Shown in pieces: positions 1 through 9,900 of a stretch of DNA of 64,000 nt. The notes under the pieces were generated by a model. The model did not search any database. It saw only the letters and a list, made by a program, of their open reading frames with translations, and had not been told where the DNA came from. The stretch spans positions 80,154-144,153 of the forward strand of contig CAYGPZ010000005.1 of assembly GCA_964352025.1 (NCBI GenBank), in the 5' to 3' direction. The number at the start of each line of letters is the position of its first letter. Position 1 is the first letter of the stretch. A program made the position numbers and the translations under genes. This DNA is from Hirschia sp964352025. GTDB taxonomy: Bacteria > Pseudomonadota > Alphaproteobacteria > Caulobacterales > Hyphomonadaceae.

Positions 1-60
1 AAAGTTGAAAAAATACCATCTTCAAGCATGAAATCAGTTGATGCTGGAAACGCAGCATAA
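1..60 (+). CDS. C-terminal end of an unidentified gene (partial)
   Basis: Frame 1 is open from the left edge and ends at TAA 58-60, giving a 19-residue tail ending in SVDAGNAA. The rest of the gene lies outside the window, so the function cannot be named. Two hairpins follow directly, which supports this being a real 3' end rather than a chance frame. Confidence 0.5.
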   Translation, partial: KVEKIPSSSMKSVDAGNAA

Positions 61-73
61 ACAACCTAATTAT

Positions 74-170
74 TTGCCTTACCAGATCATCCGGTAAGGC
101 AAGAAAACGACTTAATTGGCGCAATCATTTCCATCAATACTAATTGGAAAATGATTGCGCCAATTTTCGT
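74..170 (+). terminator. tandem hairpins after the left-edge gene
   Basis: The first hairpin pairs TTGCCTTACC (74-83) with GGTAAGGCAA (93-102). The second pairs AATTGGCGCAATCATTT (from 114) with AAATGATTGCGCCAATT (ending 165) and is followed by TTTTCGTTTT. The second looks like a rho-independent terminator for the gene ending at 60. Confidence 0.7.
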
Positions 171-552
171 TTTAAGGACTTTAAAACTCTATGTGAGTAT
201 GAGCGTATAGCTTTAAGCGATACGTACCAAACTTAAACTTGGCAGAAAATCTTGCCCATTTGCATCTGCCTGCTCCCTCACACAATTTAAGATATTCAAG
301 AATGTATACTTAGGTACTGTCCAGTTACTATGCCGAGAACTGAATGCACACGCTGAAACGTTCTGCGAAGCCCTACAGCGCGCGGTTAGCTTTATAGGCT
401 ACTCATAAGTATAATATGGATGAGCCTTCTAATGAGGAGCCATAGCTTCAGTGTTCGATAGCTAGAGAGTATTCTGTCCAATCGATAATAGTTTGGGCAT
501 CGCCTTCAACAAACTTAATGCGCACTCACCTGTTACTATCTGACTGCAACAA
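171..552. other. non-coding stretch
   Basis: No convincing gene, RNA or repeat is visible. One plus-strand frame ending near 409 reads TVQLLCRELNAHAETF and onwards with no start codon. It could be a worn gene remnant, but I cannot assign it to a family. Confidence 0.3.
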
Positions 553-582
553 AAAAGCGGCCCCACATTAGAGGCCGCTTTA
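553..582 (-). terminator. rho-independent terminator of the DUF1552/DUF1592 operon
   Basis: The stem pairs AAAAGCGGCC (553-562) with GGCCGCTTTA (573-582). Read on the minus strand it ends in a run of T, just beyond the DUF1552 stop codon at 609. Confidence 0.8.
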
Positions 583-608
583 TTGGAATTCAAATTTCTG
601 ACGATGAC

Positions 609-1961
609 TTACACAAGTATCTCAGGAATATTCCCTGTACTGTCAGCAAATGTATCAATTGGAGTACCCAATTGCTGAAGTAATGTCAGCAATAAATTGG
701 ACATCGGAATACTCTCATCAAAATTCTGATGCTCGCCGTGTCTTAGGCCAAAGTTATCTCCACCAGCTAAGACTAGCGGGAAGTTCCGTGGATTATGCTC
801 AGTACTCGTTCCAGAACCGAACAATACAATAGTGTTATCCAACAATGATCCCTCAGCAAATGGGTCATCAGTTTCTGACATTTGCTTCAAGAAACCAGAG
901 AAACGTTGTGCCAAATATTGGTCATACTTACCCCAACGCTCATATCCACCTTCAGAGTTGAAATCATGACTAATTGAGTGGTGATGCGGCAAGCCAATAG
1001 CCTGCGGGAAACGACATGCGACTGCGCCCGGAGACTCTTCAACCAACGCATATGATGCAACACGCGTACTATCAGTCACAAACGAAGCGTGGATAAGGTC
1101 AAACATTGAGTCTATGAATTGCGTCGGACCATCCTGAATAGGATCTACGTCCAGAATAAACTGGCTTTCAGGAACAGAAGGCTTCGGCACATCCAACCAA
1201 GACTGAGCACGCGCAATTCTACCTTCTAGAGAACGTACAGCAGTCGCATACTGCTCCAAACGGCCTCTATCTTCAGACGGCAGCGATGCATTCAATTTCT
1301 TTAAGTCAGGAACCAATGCATCCAATATTGAACGGTCACGTCCATATTGCTTTTCAATCGCATCGCGGCCAGCAGACTGAACGCTAAACAATTCTTCAAA
1401 CAAAGCACGTGGACCACCAACAGCTGGGATAGGCTGTCCAGAACCAGTATAAGACAATGTGTGAGGCTCTCTAAAGTCCCCTACACCACCTTCTGTCGAC
1501 ATTGTGATGAACGGATAACGTGTTTCGCCACCGATGTAGTTTGCATAAACTTGGTCAGCTGAAATTGAATATCCCCCTGGAGCTTCGGGGTCAGCAGCAC
1601 TCAAGAAATATCCACCCGTAGAGTGCGAATACATTGTACGCGTCCGAGGGTGTGACAAACCTGACAAGATACTTATTTTATCCTTGTAAGGAGCGAGTGA
1701 CTCCAAGGATTTATTAAATTTATAATCCCGACCCAACTCGTGCGGGAACCAATGCCAGTCTTTATGAGCAACATGCTCAGGTGGAGGTAACGCAACCCCC
1801 ATTCCAAACATAATAAAACATAAACGCTTTGGAGGACCCGAGCTTTCACCAGCCTCTTTAGCAAAACTAGGAGCTGACATCGAAGATAGCGTAGGAAGCA
1901 GTAAGGATGTTCCTCCGGCTTTCAAAAAAGAACGACGGTCTGAAAACAATCTTCTAGTCAT
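609..1961 (-). CDS. DUF1552 family protein, Tat-exported
   Basis: A 450-residue protein of the DUF1552 family, known mainly from Planctomycetes and Myxobacteria and of unproven function. The N-terminus carries a twin-arginine signal (DRRSFLKAGG, about residues 8-17) followed by a hydrophobic stretch, so export in folded form is likely. The body has the family features GMGVALPPPEH and SHPRTRTMYSHSTGG near the N-terminus and VLFGSGTSTEHN near the C-terminus. The ATG at 1961 has AAGGGAG upstream and overlaps the end of the upstream DUF1592 gene by 8 bases, so the two are translated as a pair, as is usual for these families. A terminator follows. The substrate is unknown. Confidence 0.85.
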   Translation of the reverse strand: MTRRLFSDRRSFLKAGGTSLLLPTLSSMSAPSFAKEAGESSGPPKRLCFIMFGMGVALPPPEHVAHKDWHWFPHELGRDYKFNKSLESLAPYKDKISILSGLSHPRTRTMYSHSTGGYFLSAADPEAPGGYSISADQVYANYIGGETRYPFITMSTEGGVGDFREPHTLSYTGSGQPIPAVGGPRALFEELFSVQSAGRDAIEKQYGRDRSILDALVPDLKKLNASLPSEDRGRLEQYATAVRSLEGRIARAQSWLDVPKPSVPESQFILDVDPIQDGPTQFIDSMFDLIHASFVTDSTRVASYALVEESPGAVACRFPQAIGLPHHHSISHDFNSEGGYERWGKYDQYLAQRFSGFLKQMSETDDPFAEGSLLDNTIVLFGSGTSTEHNPRNFPLVLAGGDNFGLRHGEHQNFDESIPMSNLLLTLLQQLGTPIDTFADSTGNIPEILV

Positions 1962-4900
1962 AATTCAATTCTCCCTTTGTCAATTCGACCTTATTTTTAT
2001 CCGAATCTGGTTGGTTTCTATTTGTAAACGCATCGGTTTGAACGATCGCTTTAACAAGTTCTGGAATTTTATATCCTGATGCTCGGAAAGTTGTGTGAAC
2101 TTCATGAGCCTCTTGTTCATCCAGAATATCTAGCTCTCTTCCCAATGAATACATCATCAGGTGATGAACTATATTACTCATCAGATCGCTTTCTTTTGAC
2201 TCTAACAAATAGTTCTTAATTTCTTCAAAGTTAGCAACATGCGTGCCATCCGGCAGGTCACTACTTGCATCAACGTCACGCGGAGGACTTGTCTCGTTTA
2301 CTTTAACAGCATCTCTCCAACGACCAGTCGCATCAAAGTTCTCAAATACGACGCCCCATGGGTCAATCTGTTCATGACAACCAGAACACGCACTTAACTC
2401 ACGGTGTTGTTCGATTTTTTCCTTCAGCGTCATGTTCGCTAACAAAGGGTTGTTTGTATCAAGATCAGGTACAGACGGAGGCGGAGGCGGTGGAGGATTA
2501 TTCAGAGCGCGTTCCAGCATCCATACTCCACGCTTAATGGGGTGTGAATCTACTCCATCGGAGTTCATCGTAAGAATACTTGCATTTGTCAAAATACCTG
2601 CACGCTGACCAGGGTCTCCGACATGTACGCGGCGTAAATCACCACCAGTCACGCCTTCAATACCGTAGTGACGCGCTAGCTCCTCATTCAGCATCATGTA
2701 CTCAGACTTGAATAGCGAACGTGCGTCTCTTCCGTTGCGAACAACGTCTTCAAAAGTAGATCTTGTTTCCTCGGTAATCAAAGCTGCGAACTCTGCACTA
2801 TAATCAGGGTATACCTCTGGCGATACCCCAGTATTTGCGACCTTTGGAAGCTGTAACCACTGATCCGCAAACGTACGGCTCAATCGGGAAGATTTGTCAT
2901 CTTCGAGCATACGTTCAACCTGCATGGAAAGAACTGCCGGATCTGATAATTTCACCTGACTTGCAAGTTCTCTCAATTCTTCATCAGGCATAGAAGACCA
3001 CATGAAGAAAGACAAACGTGATGCAAGATAGTTGTTCTGACGAATGTCTTCACTCTTAGCTGCATCTACGTCGGCACCTGAAATTGGGAAACCAATGTAT
3101 AGAAACTCTGGAGATATAAGCGCAGATGCCATGACCTCTTTGAGTGCATCCTCAAAACCATCTCCTCTGTCACGCAATTTCACAAAAAGATTTTTGTAAT
3201 GCGTCAAGTCAGATGAATATACGTTTCTGCGGAAAACTTCAGGTAAGAAGCGGTTAAGGACCTCTTCTACTTTAGCGATTTCCACGTCTCTTTCTTCACC
3301 TGCTGGAGGTTCAATAATCCATCTAGAAGTCGGGTCAGCAGACGTTGGCGTAATTGTCGCTTCTAATGCATCCAATTTAAGATATGGAACGCCACCCTCT
3401 TCCCATTTTTGATAACCAACCTTTTGGTACTCAGCCGCAGCTTCCGCTTGCTCACGATATGGCAAGTCAACTGTTGCATAGGAAGGTAAGAATGGATCCA
3501 CTTGTCCATAAATTGACCCTGCCAAAGCACCATTCTCGTGACGCGCAAAGTTGGACAATACAAGGAGCACATGACGATATTCACTGTCAGGCGCGAAGCG
3601 AGCCTTTTCAGGAACAATAATATCTTCCAGTCTAAATCTGAACTCGACAATTTCAGGCGCATCGACAGGCGCAGTCACGTCCTGCTCACCGATTACTGAT
3701 GCTCTCAAGCTTTGAATCTTGCGCCATCCAGCTTCAAGTTTCAAACGTGGCACACTGTTATCACCATCAGCCCCCGGAATCATTGCTGCATTCACTCTAA
3801 CAATAACTTCACCTTGCGTATGTTTAGTTTTCAACAACATGAATTGCTCGTGTAAGCGTGCAAATCCACGCCCTTCACCCACACCTCGAACATCACCCGT
3901 TGGGATTATACCGTATGGCAATGGACCATATTTACGATCGCGATATACGATAGGCTTACCCTGACGCGCCTTTTTCAGTGCTTTAACTTCAAAGGCAGAG
4001 ATCGGCAGAGGTGCTCTTTCATAAGATAACTCATCACCTTCTAGACGCCCGTAATGGTAAACATCTTCCATTTCAACAAAGAAGTGCTCGACGTCATCAG
4101 TGCGTTCGCCGACACGAACATATTTATTGACCGCTCCCCTTGCGATCTCTTGGTAAGATCGCAAGTCAGACATAGCGACCATTAGAAGATCTGCATCGGT
4201 GTCATAACCGTGCTCAGATTTTGGATCTTCAGGGAGCATGCCAACAAAATTGGAGTCTACATTGAATAGATCCTGATAAACATGGTTCATTTCTCTGCGG
4301 CTTAGTCGACGAAGTGGCGCATTGGCGCGGTCAGCACGTCTTGCAACAGCGTGTTGTTTCAACGCATCCTGAATCCAAGAAATGGCTTTAGCACGTGAAT
4401 GATCTGCAGGCTGTTTCGCCTCGACTGGCGGCATGCGGTGAGAACCAAGCACACCTAACACACGGTTCCAGTGGTGTTGACTATCATGCTCTTGAAACGT
4501 TGGGTCAAAGTCCGCTAGATCAACATTCGCTTCTTGCTTACCATCACCGTGACAACGCGAACAATAAGTGCCGAAAAAGCCCCCAACATCGGCCTGAAAA
4601 CGACCTATTAACTCTGGAGAAACAGTTAGATCTTCAGTTGATGCACTGACAGTGTGTTTCTTGTCATCACCAGTATGAGTTTCTAACAACGGACGCAAAA
4701 ACTTTGGTGCGTGAGCGGAAAGATATGTTGGTCCGTGAACCATTGATCCACCGTCATGGGCAGCTAGTCCCATCAACGCGACAGAAGCACCCAAACAAAC
4801 TCTATAACCGATTGCATATTTCTTATCTTTAAGAACCACATCAGTATAATAAATTGCTGCAGCAAGACATGCTAGAATAGCAACCCAAATACCTCTTGTA

Positions 4901-5256
4901 CGGTGGCTCTCAATTAATCCGCCTGCGTGCCCTTCATTTGAAGCTAACAATAGCCCCAATATAACGGTCGCACATGCAGATAAAGCAGATAAAACCAATA
5001 CTGGCCCGACAAATTTTGTGAGTTCTAAAGCGCTAACAAAAGGTATCTTCTTAGGTATAAGTCTAGATAACTCGAGAAGCCCAGCAAGGACCAGAAAAGC
5101 GACTGGGAAATGCAATACTAGAGGGTGGAAACGGCCTAAGAACCTTCCAAAACCTGCTCCCTCCGCACCATTAAGGGGTGCTAGGAAAGCGACAAATTGC
5201 ACGCCTAGCACCAGCGCTAGCGTGACAAGCCATATAGATAAAATTGGACGGCGCAT
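1954..5256 (-). CDS. DUF1592/DUF1588/DUF1585 multidomain c-type cytochrome with membrane N-terminus
   Basis: About 1100 residues. I chose the ATG at 5256 (MRRPILS) because GAGGG lies 6 bases upstream; the open frame extends to a TTG at 5301. The first 190 residues carry several membrane helices of DUF2231 type (HPLVLHFPVAFLVL). A haem c site CSRCH follows at about 232-236, then the planctomycete-type series DUF1587 (LSRREMNHVYQDLF), DUF1595, DUF1592, DUF1588 and DUF1585. The last contains a second CxxCH (CSGCH) in the context EQIDPWGVVFENFD. Such proteins are inferred periplasmic redox proteins that accompany DUF1552; the reaction is unknown. The PPPPPPP run before DUF1588 is a linker. Confidence 0.85.
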   Translation of the reverse strand: MRRPILSIWLVTLALVLGVQFVAFLAPLNGAEGAGFGRFLGRFHPLVLHFPVAFLVLAGLLELSRLIPKKIPFVSALELTKFVGPVLVLSALSACATVILGLLLASNEGHAGGLIESHRTRGIWVAILACLAAAIYYTDVVLKDKKYAIGYRVCLGASVALMGLAAHDGGSMVHGPTYLSAHAPKFLRPLLETHTGDDKKHTVSASTEDLTVSPELIGRFQADVGGFFGTYCSRCHGDGKQEANVDLADFDPTFQEHDSQHHWNRVLGVLGSHRMPPVEAKQPADHSRAKAISWIQDALKQHAVARRADRANAPLRRLSRREMNHVYQDLFNVDSNFVGMLPEDPKSEHGYDTDADLLMVAMSDLRSYQEIARGAVNKYVRVGERTDDVEHFFVEMEDVYHYGRLEGDELSYERAPLPISAFEVKALKKARQGKPIVYRDRKYGPLPYGIIPTGDVRGVGEGRGFARLHEQFMLLKTKHTQGEVIVRVNAAMIPGADGDNSVPRLKLEAGWRKIQSLRASVIGEQDVTAPVDAPEIVEFRFRLEDIIVPEKARFAPDSEYRHVLLVLSNFARHENGALAGSIYGQVDPFLPSYATVDLPYREQAEAAAEYQKVGYQKWEEGGVPYLKLDALEATITPTSADPTSRWIIEPPAGEERDVEIAKVEEVLNRFLPEVFRRNVYSSDLTHYKNLFVKLRDRGDGFEDALKEVMASALISPEFLYIGFPISGADVDAAKSEDIRQNNYLASRLSFFMWSSMPDEELRELASQVKLSDPAVLSMQVERMLEDDKSSRLSRTFADQWLQLPKVANTGVSPEVYPDYSAEFAALITEETRSTFEDVVRNGRDARSLFKSEYMMLNEELARHYGIEGVTGGDLRRVHVGDPGQRAGILTNASILTMNSDGVDSHPIKRGVWMLERALNNPPPPPPPSVPDLDTNNPLLANMTLKEKIEQHRELSACSGCHEQIDPWGVVFENFDATGRWRDAVKVNETSPPRDVDASSDLPDGTHVANFEEIKNYLLESKESDLMSNIVHHLMMYSLGRELDILDEQEAHEVHTTFRASGYKIPELVKAIVQTDAFTNRNQPDSDKNKVELTKGELNYD

Positions 5257-5301
5257 TAATTCCCTCAGTTTTCGAGTCTTCTTATTGTTTATTGTCAACA
5301 A

Positions 5302-5653
5302 TTATTACGTCATTTTAAGATAACGCACAATGGTTACTGAATGTAATCGTATACAATTTTTCGTGATATTGCTGCAATATCACATATCTGCCTTGCATCA
5401 TTACACATACAACAACTGAGAAACATCTTTCCACTACTCTCTTTTGATAAAACTTCAGAGGCCTATAAGCGTCGAGTCTGAACAAGTCTTTCCATACAGC
5501 CCGTATTCTGTATGATGTTATTCTTAACAGTAGGCGTAATTCTACTTTTGACAGAAGTTGGTAATATTTCACATTTTTGAATTTGGAATCTTTTTGCAGC
5601 CTATTCTTATATAGCATGAAATATCACGCACATTTCACAGGAAGGGCAATAAA
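5302..5653. promoter_or_regulatory. divergent intergenic region with a perfect inverted repeat
   Basis: This region separates the divergent DUF1592 and phosphotriesterase-family genes. At 5363-5383 it carries GTGATATTG-CTG-CAATATCAC, an inverted repeat with perfect 9-base arms and a 3-base centre, shaped like a dimeric repressor operator. A weaker repeat ATACAG...CTGTAT lies at 5494-5513. The minus-strand frame at 5315-5617 has atypical composition and no ribosome binding site, so I do not call it a gene. Confidence 0.45.
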
Positions 5654-6712
5654 ATGGACCGCAGATCACTTATAAAAATCAGCTTAGCCAGTGGAACATA
5701 TCTCGCCCTTTCTGGATGTGCCCATACCAGTAAAACTTCAAAGTCAACGGCTATGACAGTAAATGGACCGATATCAACGACAGATATGGGATGGACCCTT
5801 CCCCATGAACATCTGTTTTTAGACTTTCGGCCATTGGAAAAACAATTGGCCCTTCCAATTAATATCGACTTTGAAAATGTCTCGTCAAATGTCTTACCCC
5901 ACCTCCAAGAAGTCAAAAAAGCAGGTATCCAGACAATTGTAGACCCAATAGCGGTAGGAGCAGGTCGATCTCCCACTGTGTTAAAAAAACTCTCCACAAT
6001 TAGTGATGTGAATATAATAATGGCGACAGGCGCATACCTAACAGCCAACGAAATGTTCATCCCACAATACGTCCGAGAAGAAGACAATAAAGCATTGGCG
6101 GCGCGTTGGATTTCCGAATTCACATCAGGAATAGATGGCACTGATGTGCATCCCGGTATGATCAAGTTGGGCATAAATGGCGGCAAGTTAAGCGAGCTGG
6201 ACAAAAAAATAGTCGACGCGGCAGCAATTACACATTTAGCCACCGGAATGGTTATTGGTGTTCATATAGGACCTTGGGGCGGATTTGGCCCCGGCTTCAT
6301 AGCTGAGGGAGCCAAAGGGATTATTGAACGATTTAAAGCTTTAGGCGTGTCCCCTTCAGCATTCATATGGATCCACACACAAAATGAAGCTCAGTTCACA
6401 CCGATCATAAACGCTGCGAAGATGGGAGCATTCATATCTTTTGACGGCTACCGTCCCGGACAAGAAAAACAGTACGGTGAATTCGTAAGGAAATTCAAAG
6501 AAGCTGGCGTACTTTCTCAGATCCACCTATCCCAAGATGCTGGCTGGTACACATTGGGAGATAAGGATGGTGGAGATTTTAGCCCATTCACCCCAATTAT
6601 GACTGACTTAATTCCATACTTAAAACAGGATGGGGTCACAGACCTAGAGATTGAACAAATTTTTATTCAAAATCCCGCTACAGCATTCGCCTTAGAGAAA
6701 CGCTCCATCTAA
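5654..6712 (+). CDS. phosphotriesterase-family metal-dependent hydrolase, lipoprotein
   Basis: A 352-residue amidohydrolase-superfamily protein of the phosphotriesterase/lactonase group. Motifs in order are the metal-binding PHEHL (HxH), a candidate bridging lysine in MIKLGINGG, the histidines of HIGPWG and HTQNE, and the late aspartate in LSQDAGW. The N-terminus (MDRRSLIKIS, then LSGCAH) combines a Tat-like twin arginine with a lipobox, so it is probably a lipoprotein in the periplasm or outer membrane. GGAAGGG precedes the ATG. Family members hydrolyse phosphotriesters or lactones; the substrate here cannot be read from sequence. It is divergent from the DUF1592/DUF1552 pair, which may indicate a shared regulator. 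Confidence 0.85.
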   Translation: MDRRSLIKISLASGTYLALSGCAHTSKTSKSTAMTVNGPISTTDMGWTLPHEHLFLDFRPLEKQLALPINIDFENVSSNVLPHLQEVKKAGIQTIVDPIAVGAGRSPTVLKKLSTISDVNIIMATGAYLTANEMFIPQYVREEDNKALAARWISEFTSGIDGTDVHPGMIKLGINGGKLSELDKKIVDAAAITHLATGMVIGVHIGPWGGFGPGFIAEGAKGIIERFKALGVSPSAFIWIHTQNEAQFTPIINAAKMGAFISFDGYRPGQEKQYGEFVRKFKEAGVLSQIHLSQDAGWYTLGDKDGGDFSPFTPIMTDLIPYLKQDGVTDLEIEQIFIQNPATAFALEKRSI

Positions 6713-6757
6713 TTCAAAGCTTGGGCCCTTTGTATCAACGGGCTAATAATTAATTCA

Positions 6758-6801
6758 AGAGCGACATTCTAAACGCTCTAGTGGTAAGGGGGCATCCCCC
6801 C
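6758..6801 (+). terminator. small hairpins after the phosphotriesterase-family gene
   Basis: AGAGCG (6758-6763) pairs with CGCTCT (6774-6779), and GGGGG pairs with CCCCC around 6788-6801. No clear T run follows, so this is only a possible terminator. Confidence 0.3.
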
Positions 6802-6848
6802 TAGAACAAGTCGTTTCTATGCGTGGTATCCTTATACCCCAAAAAGTA

Positions 6849-6874
6849 GAGGCCGCCACAATAGTGGCGACCTC
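6849..6874 (-). terminator. terminator of the STN-domain TBDR gene
   Basis: GAGGCCGCCAC pairs with GTGGCGACCTC with one mismatch and a 4-base loop. On the minus strand a TTTTT run follows, downstream of the receptor stop codon. Confidence 0.7.
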
Positions 6875-6911
6875 CTTCTTTATTACTTTCAATAGTCTAG
6901 AAAACTAAAGA

Positions 6912-9900
6912 TTAGAATTTAGCGCGAACACCAATGTTGTAACGTGCACCATATTGTTCCGCACTCAATAGCTGCTCTCTATAGCGCCCGTGACGACGTG
7001 TTGTTTCATTAGTGACATTCAATCCCTCAACGAAAACAGTGAGATGATTATTGACCTCGTAGCTCGCATTTACGTCGATCTGACCATATGCCTCAGTAAA
7101 TGTAGGCTCATTACCGCCCTTCAAGAGGAATTCATCCCTCCAGTTATAAGCGACACGGGCCTGAATACCGTTTTTATCGTAAAATCCAACCAAGTTCGCC
7201 GAGTCACTTAGGCCAGTAAGCGCTCGGTTTCCATCAATTTGACGAACATCGTATTCAACATCCGCATCAACAATGGTGTAGTTTGCAATGGCACCGAAAC
7301 CTGTTTCACCAAACATGTGCTGCACATTCAATTCCCAACCCGTCACTTCAGCAGCGTTTTGGTTTTCAGGAGTACTCGTCTCAAATACTAATTCAGGCTG
7401 ATCTGGACGGTTGAAACACGCAGGTGTCGGAATAGGCTCAGCAGGACACAAGAGCGGGTCTGCGTTTACACTTGGATCTGTTAGCGGGTTACCATTCACA
7501 TCCTCAATTGTACGATTAAACGTTCTTTCTCCAATGAAATCGTCGACAAATTTCTGGAAATGCCCAACAGAGACATAACTCGCGTCGTCATAGTAATATT
7601 CCAGTGAAAAATCGATATTATCTGACTCAAAAGGAAGTAAATTTGGATTACCTTGATACGCTGTCGGCACATTATCAGGCTGCACTCTTCTAATCGACAA
7701 TGACGGGAATAATTTATCGATACTACTGCGCGTCATCGTCTTCCCGTAAGAAAATCTTCCGACCAATTTATCTGTAATATCCATTTTCAAGTCGAAATTT
7801 GGTAAGAATTTCTTATATCCACCATCAAAAACCAAAGGTACAGGATTGCCATCATCGATGACAGAAATACCAGTCACGTGGTTATATTGCAGATTTGCAA
7901 AGCCTTCTTGCACAGAATTAGATGTCACTTTTGTATCTTCATAACGAACACCAGCATTTGCATAAACTGTCATACCGTTAAATTCAGATTCAAAATCAGC
8001 GCTCAAATAGGTTGCAAATGTTTCTTCCTCTACGCCATTCAATGAAGGGGCCGCCTGAAAGAAAAGCCCCTGCTCATCAGCAAGTGCAATATATTCATTT
8101 GCAGAATATTTTGGTACCAATGGATAGATTGAGCTAGCACCGCCAAATTCACTCAGCGCATCACCGACCGGCTGAAAACCTAACTCTAAGTCACCAAGAT
8201 CAAGTGTCTTGATAAAGGCAAACGTTCCAAACTGACGTGTCTTAATATCATACTTCGTGTTTTGAAGGCCAAAATTAAGTTGTTTTAGAGCACCATCACC
8301 TTGGTTCTTCCATTTACCAGACAATTTAGCCTGCTGAATATTGTTATCCAGTTGATATCCAAAAGTGTGGAACAAGTCTGGTATAATGTTGGCTGGATTG
8401 TAAGCACCACCGGCCAGAGCAGAATCATCAACTGAAACAGTCGGGATATCACCAGAGAAATCAGCGGTGAAATCCACTAGCTTATTGGCAACTCCTTCAG
8501 GAACACCATCATCGTTTAGCTCATAAACACCATTTGCCAAATTCGTACGGTGCTCTGAGTTTACACCGTCAGGATTAGATTTCGAAGTCGAGTCATGTAT
8601 ATCAAGTGTAAAACTCAGGGAATCTGTTGCTTCCCACTCCAAATTCAGACCAAATGAGTCACCTTCTGTTTTCTCATAATACTGCCAAGCCCAGAAGTTT
8701 AACTCATCTGTGACTTCGATTGGGTTTACCAACGTACCATTCACATCCGGAGTACCAGACGGCGCATCAAACCACAAACCTTGACGGTTCATTTGAGAAA
8801 CTTGCTCAAACCGTTGCGCGGTATAATCAACTGTTGCTGTAAACCGATCAGTTGGTGCAAATTGTAAGACAAGTTGACCGTTCTGACGTGTACGCTCAGT
8901 ATCGAGTAAGTCTAGATCAACGGTCCACGGCACCCAAAAAGTCCCGCTTCCGTTATCGATATTACTTGTATCCATAGCAGCAGCATTACGGTTGCGCACC
9001 CAGCCTTCTGTTCCCACGCGGTCAGTATGGCTGTGACGTTCAGAGTGAGATAAAGCCAACAATATTCCGACTTTATCATTTAGGAATTTGTGACTGACCA
9101 ACCCTGAAACTTCAGGAGTTATCTCATCGCCATTTTCAACACTTCTATCAATAACACCTTTGGCGCTTCCGAAGGCTGTAAAGCCATCATAGTCAAATGG
9201 GCGCGCTGTTTTAATGTTGATGGCAGAACCAATACCACCAGAATCGACATCCGCACGGGCAGTTTTGTAAACTTCAACGCCTGACACGAGCTCTGAAGAT
9301 AGCTCGCGGAAGTTAAAACTACGGGGAATACCATCAGATGTTAGAGATGATGACCGCGGCATTTGACGGCCGTTCAATGTCACAAGGTTAAAGTCTGGTC
9401 CGAACCCACGAACAGTGACTTGGTTACCTTCATTGTTTGAACGATCAATCGACACACCAGTGATACGCTGAAGTGACTCTGCCAAGTTTGTGTCCGGAAA
9501 CTTACCAATGTCTTCAGCTGAAATAGCATCAACGACACCTTGCCCCTGGCGTTTAATATCCATCGCGTCTTTCAATGACTGACGAATACCAGATACAACA
9601 ATCGTGTCTAATGTTCGATTTGTATCTTCAACAGCTGTCTCTACCTGTTCAACTGTATCCTCTGCCTGGGCGCTTGCCTGCTGACCACTCAAGGTAAGCG
9701 CTGCTGCTGCCGCCCCGATCATTAGAGTTTTTCTAGATGAAGTGTTCAATTCTTCTTCCCCGCTTATTTTATGCGGTGGAATTGAGCGCCGAATAAGTAT
9801 GACATCATAGTCAGTTCTATGCGCTTCTAATTCATGCCCATCGAGTATTTTGGCAAGAATTTCATCCACCGTACATTCACAAACGAAGCCACTTGTATTT

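Noticed and set aside
5289..5302. TTGTCAACAA upstream of the DUF1592 gene as a LacI-type site
   Set aside because: It resembles the half-site in inverted orientation but lacks the central CG palindrome.
5315..5617. 100-codon minus-strand frame in the divergent intergenic region
   Set aside because: Odd composition, no ribosome site, and it covers the operator-like repeat and the promoters needed by both neighbours.
5635..6243. 202-codon minus-strand reading frame opposite the phosphotriesterase-family gene
   Set aside because: It lies fully antisense to a gene with clear catalytic motifs and has no recognisable domain or ribosome binding site.
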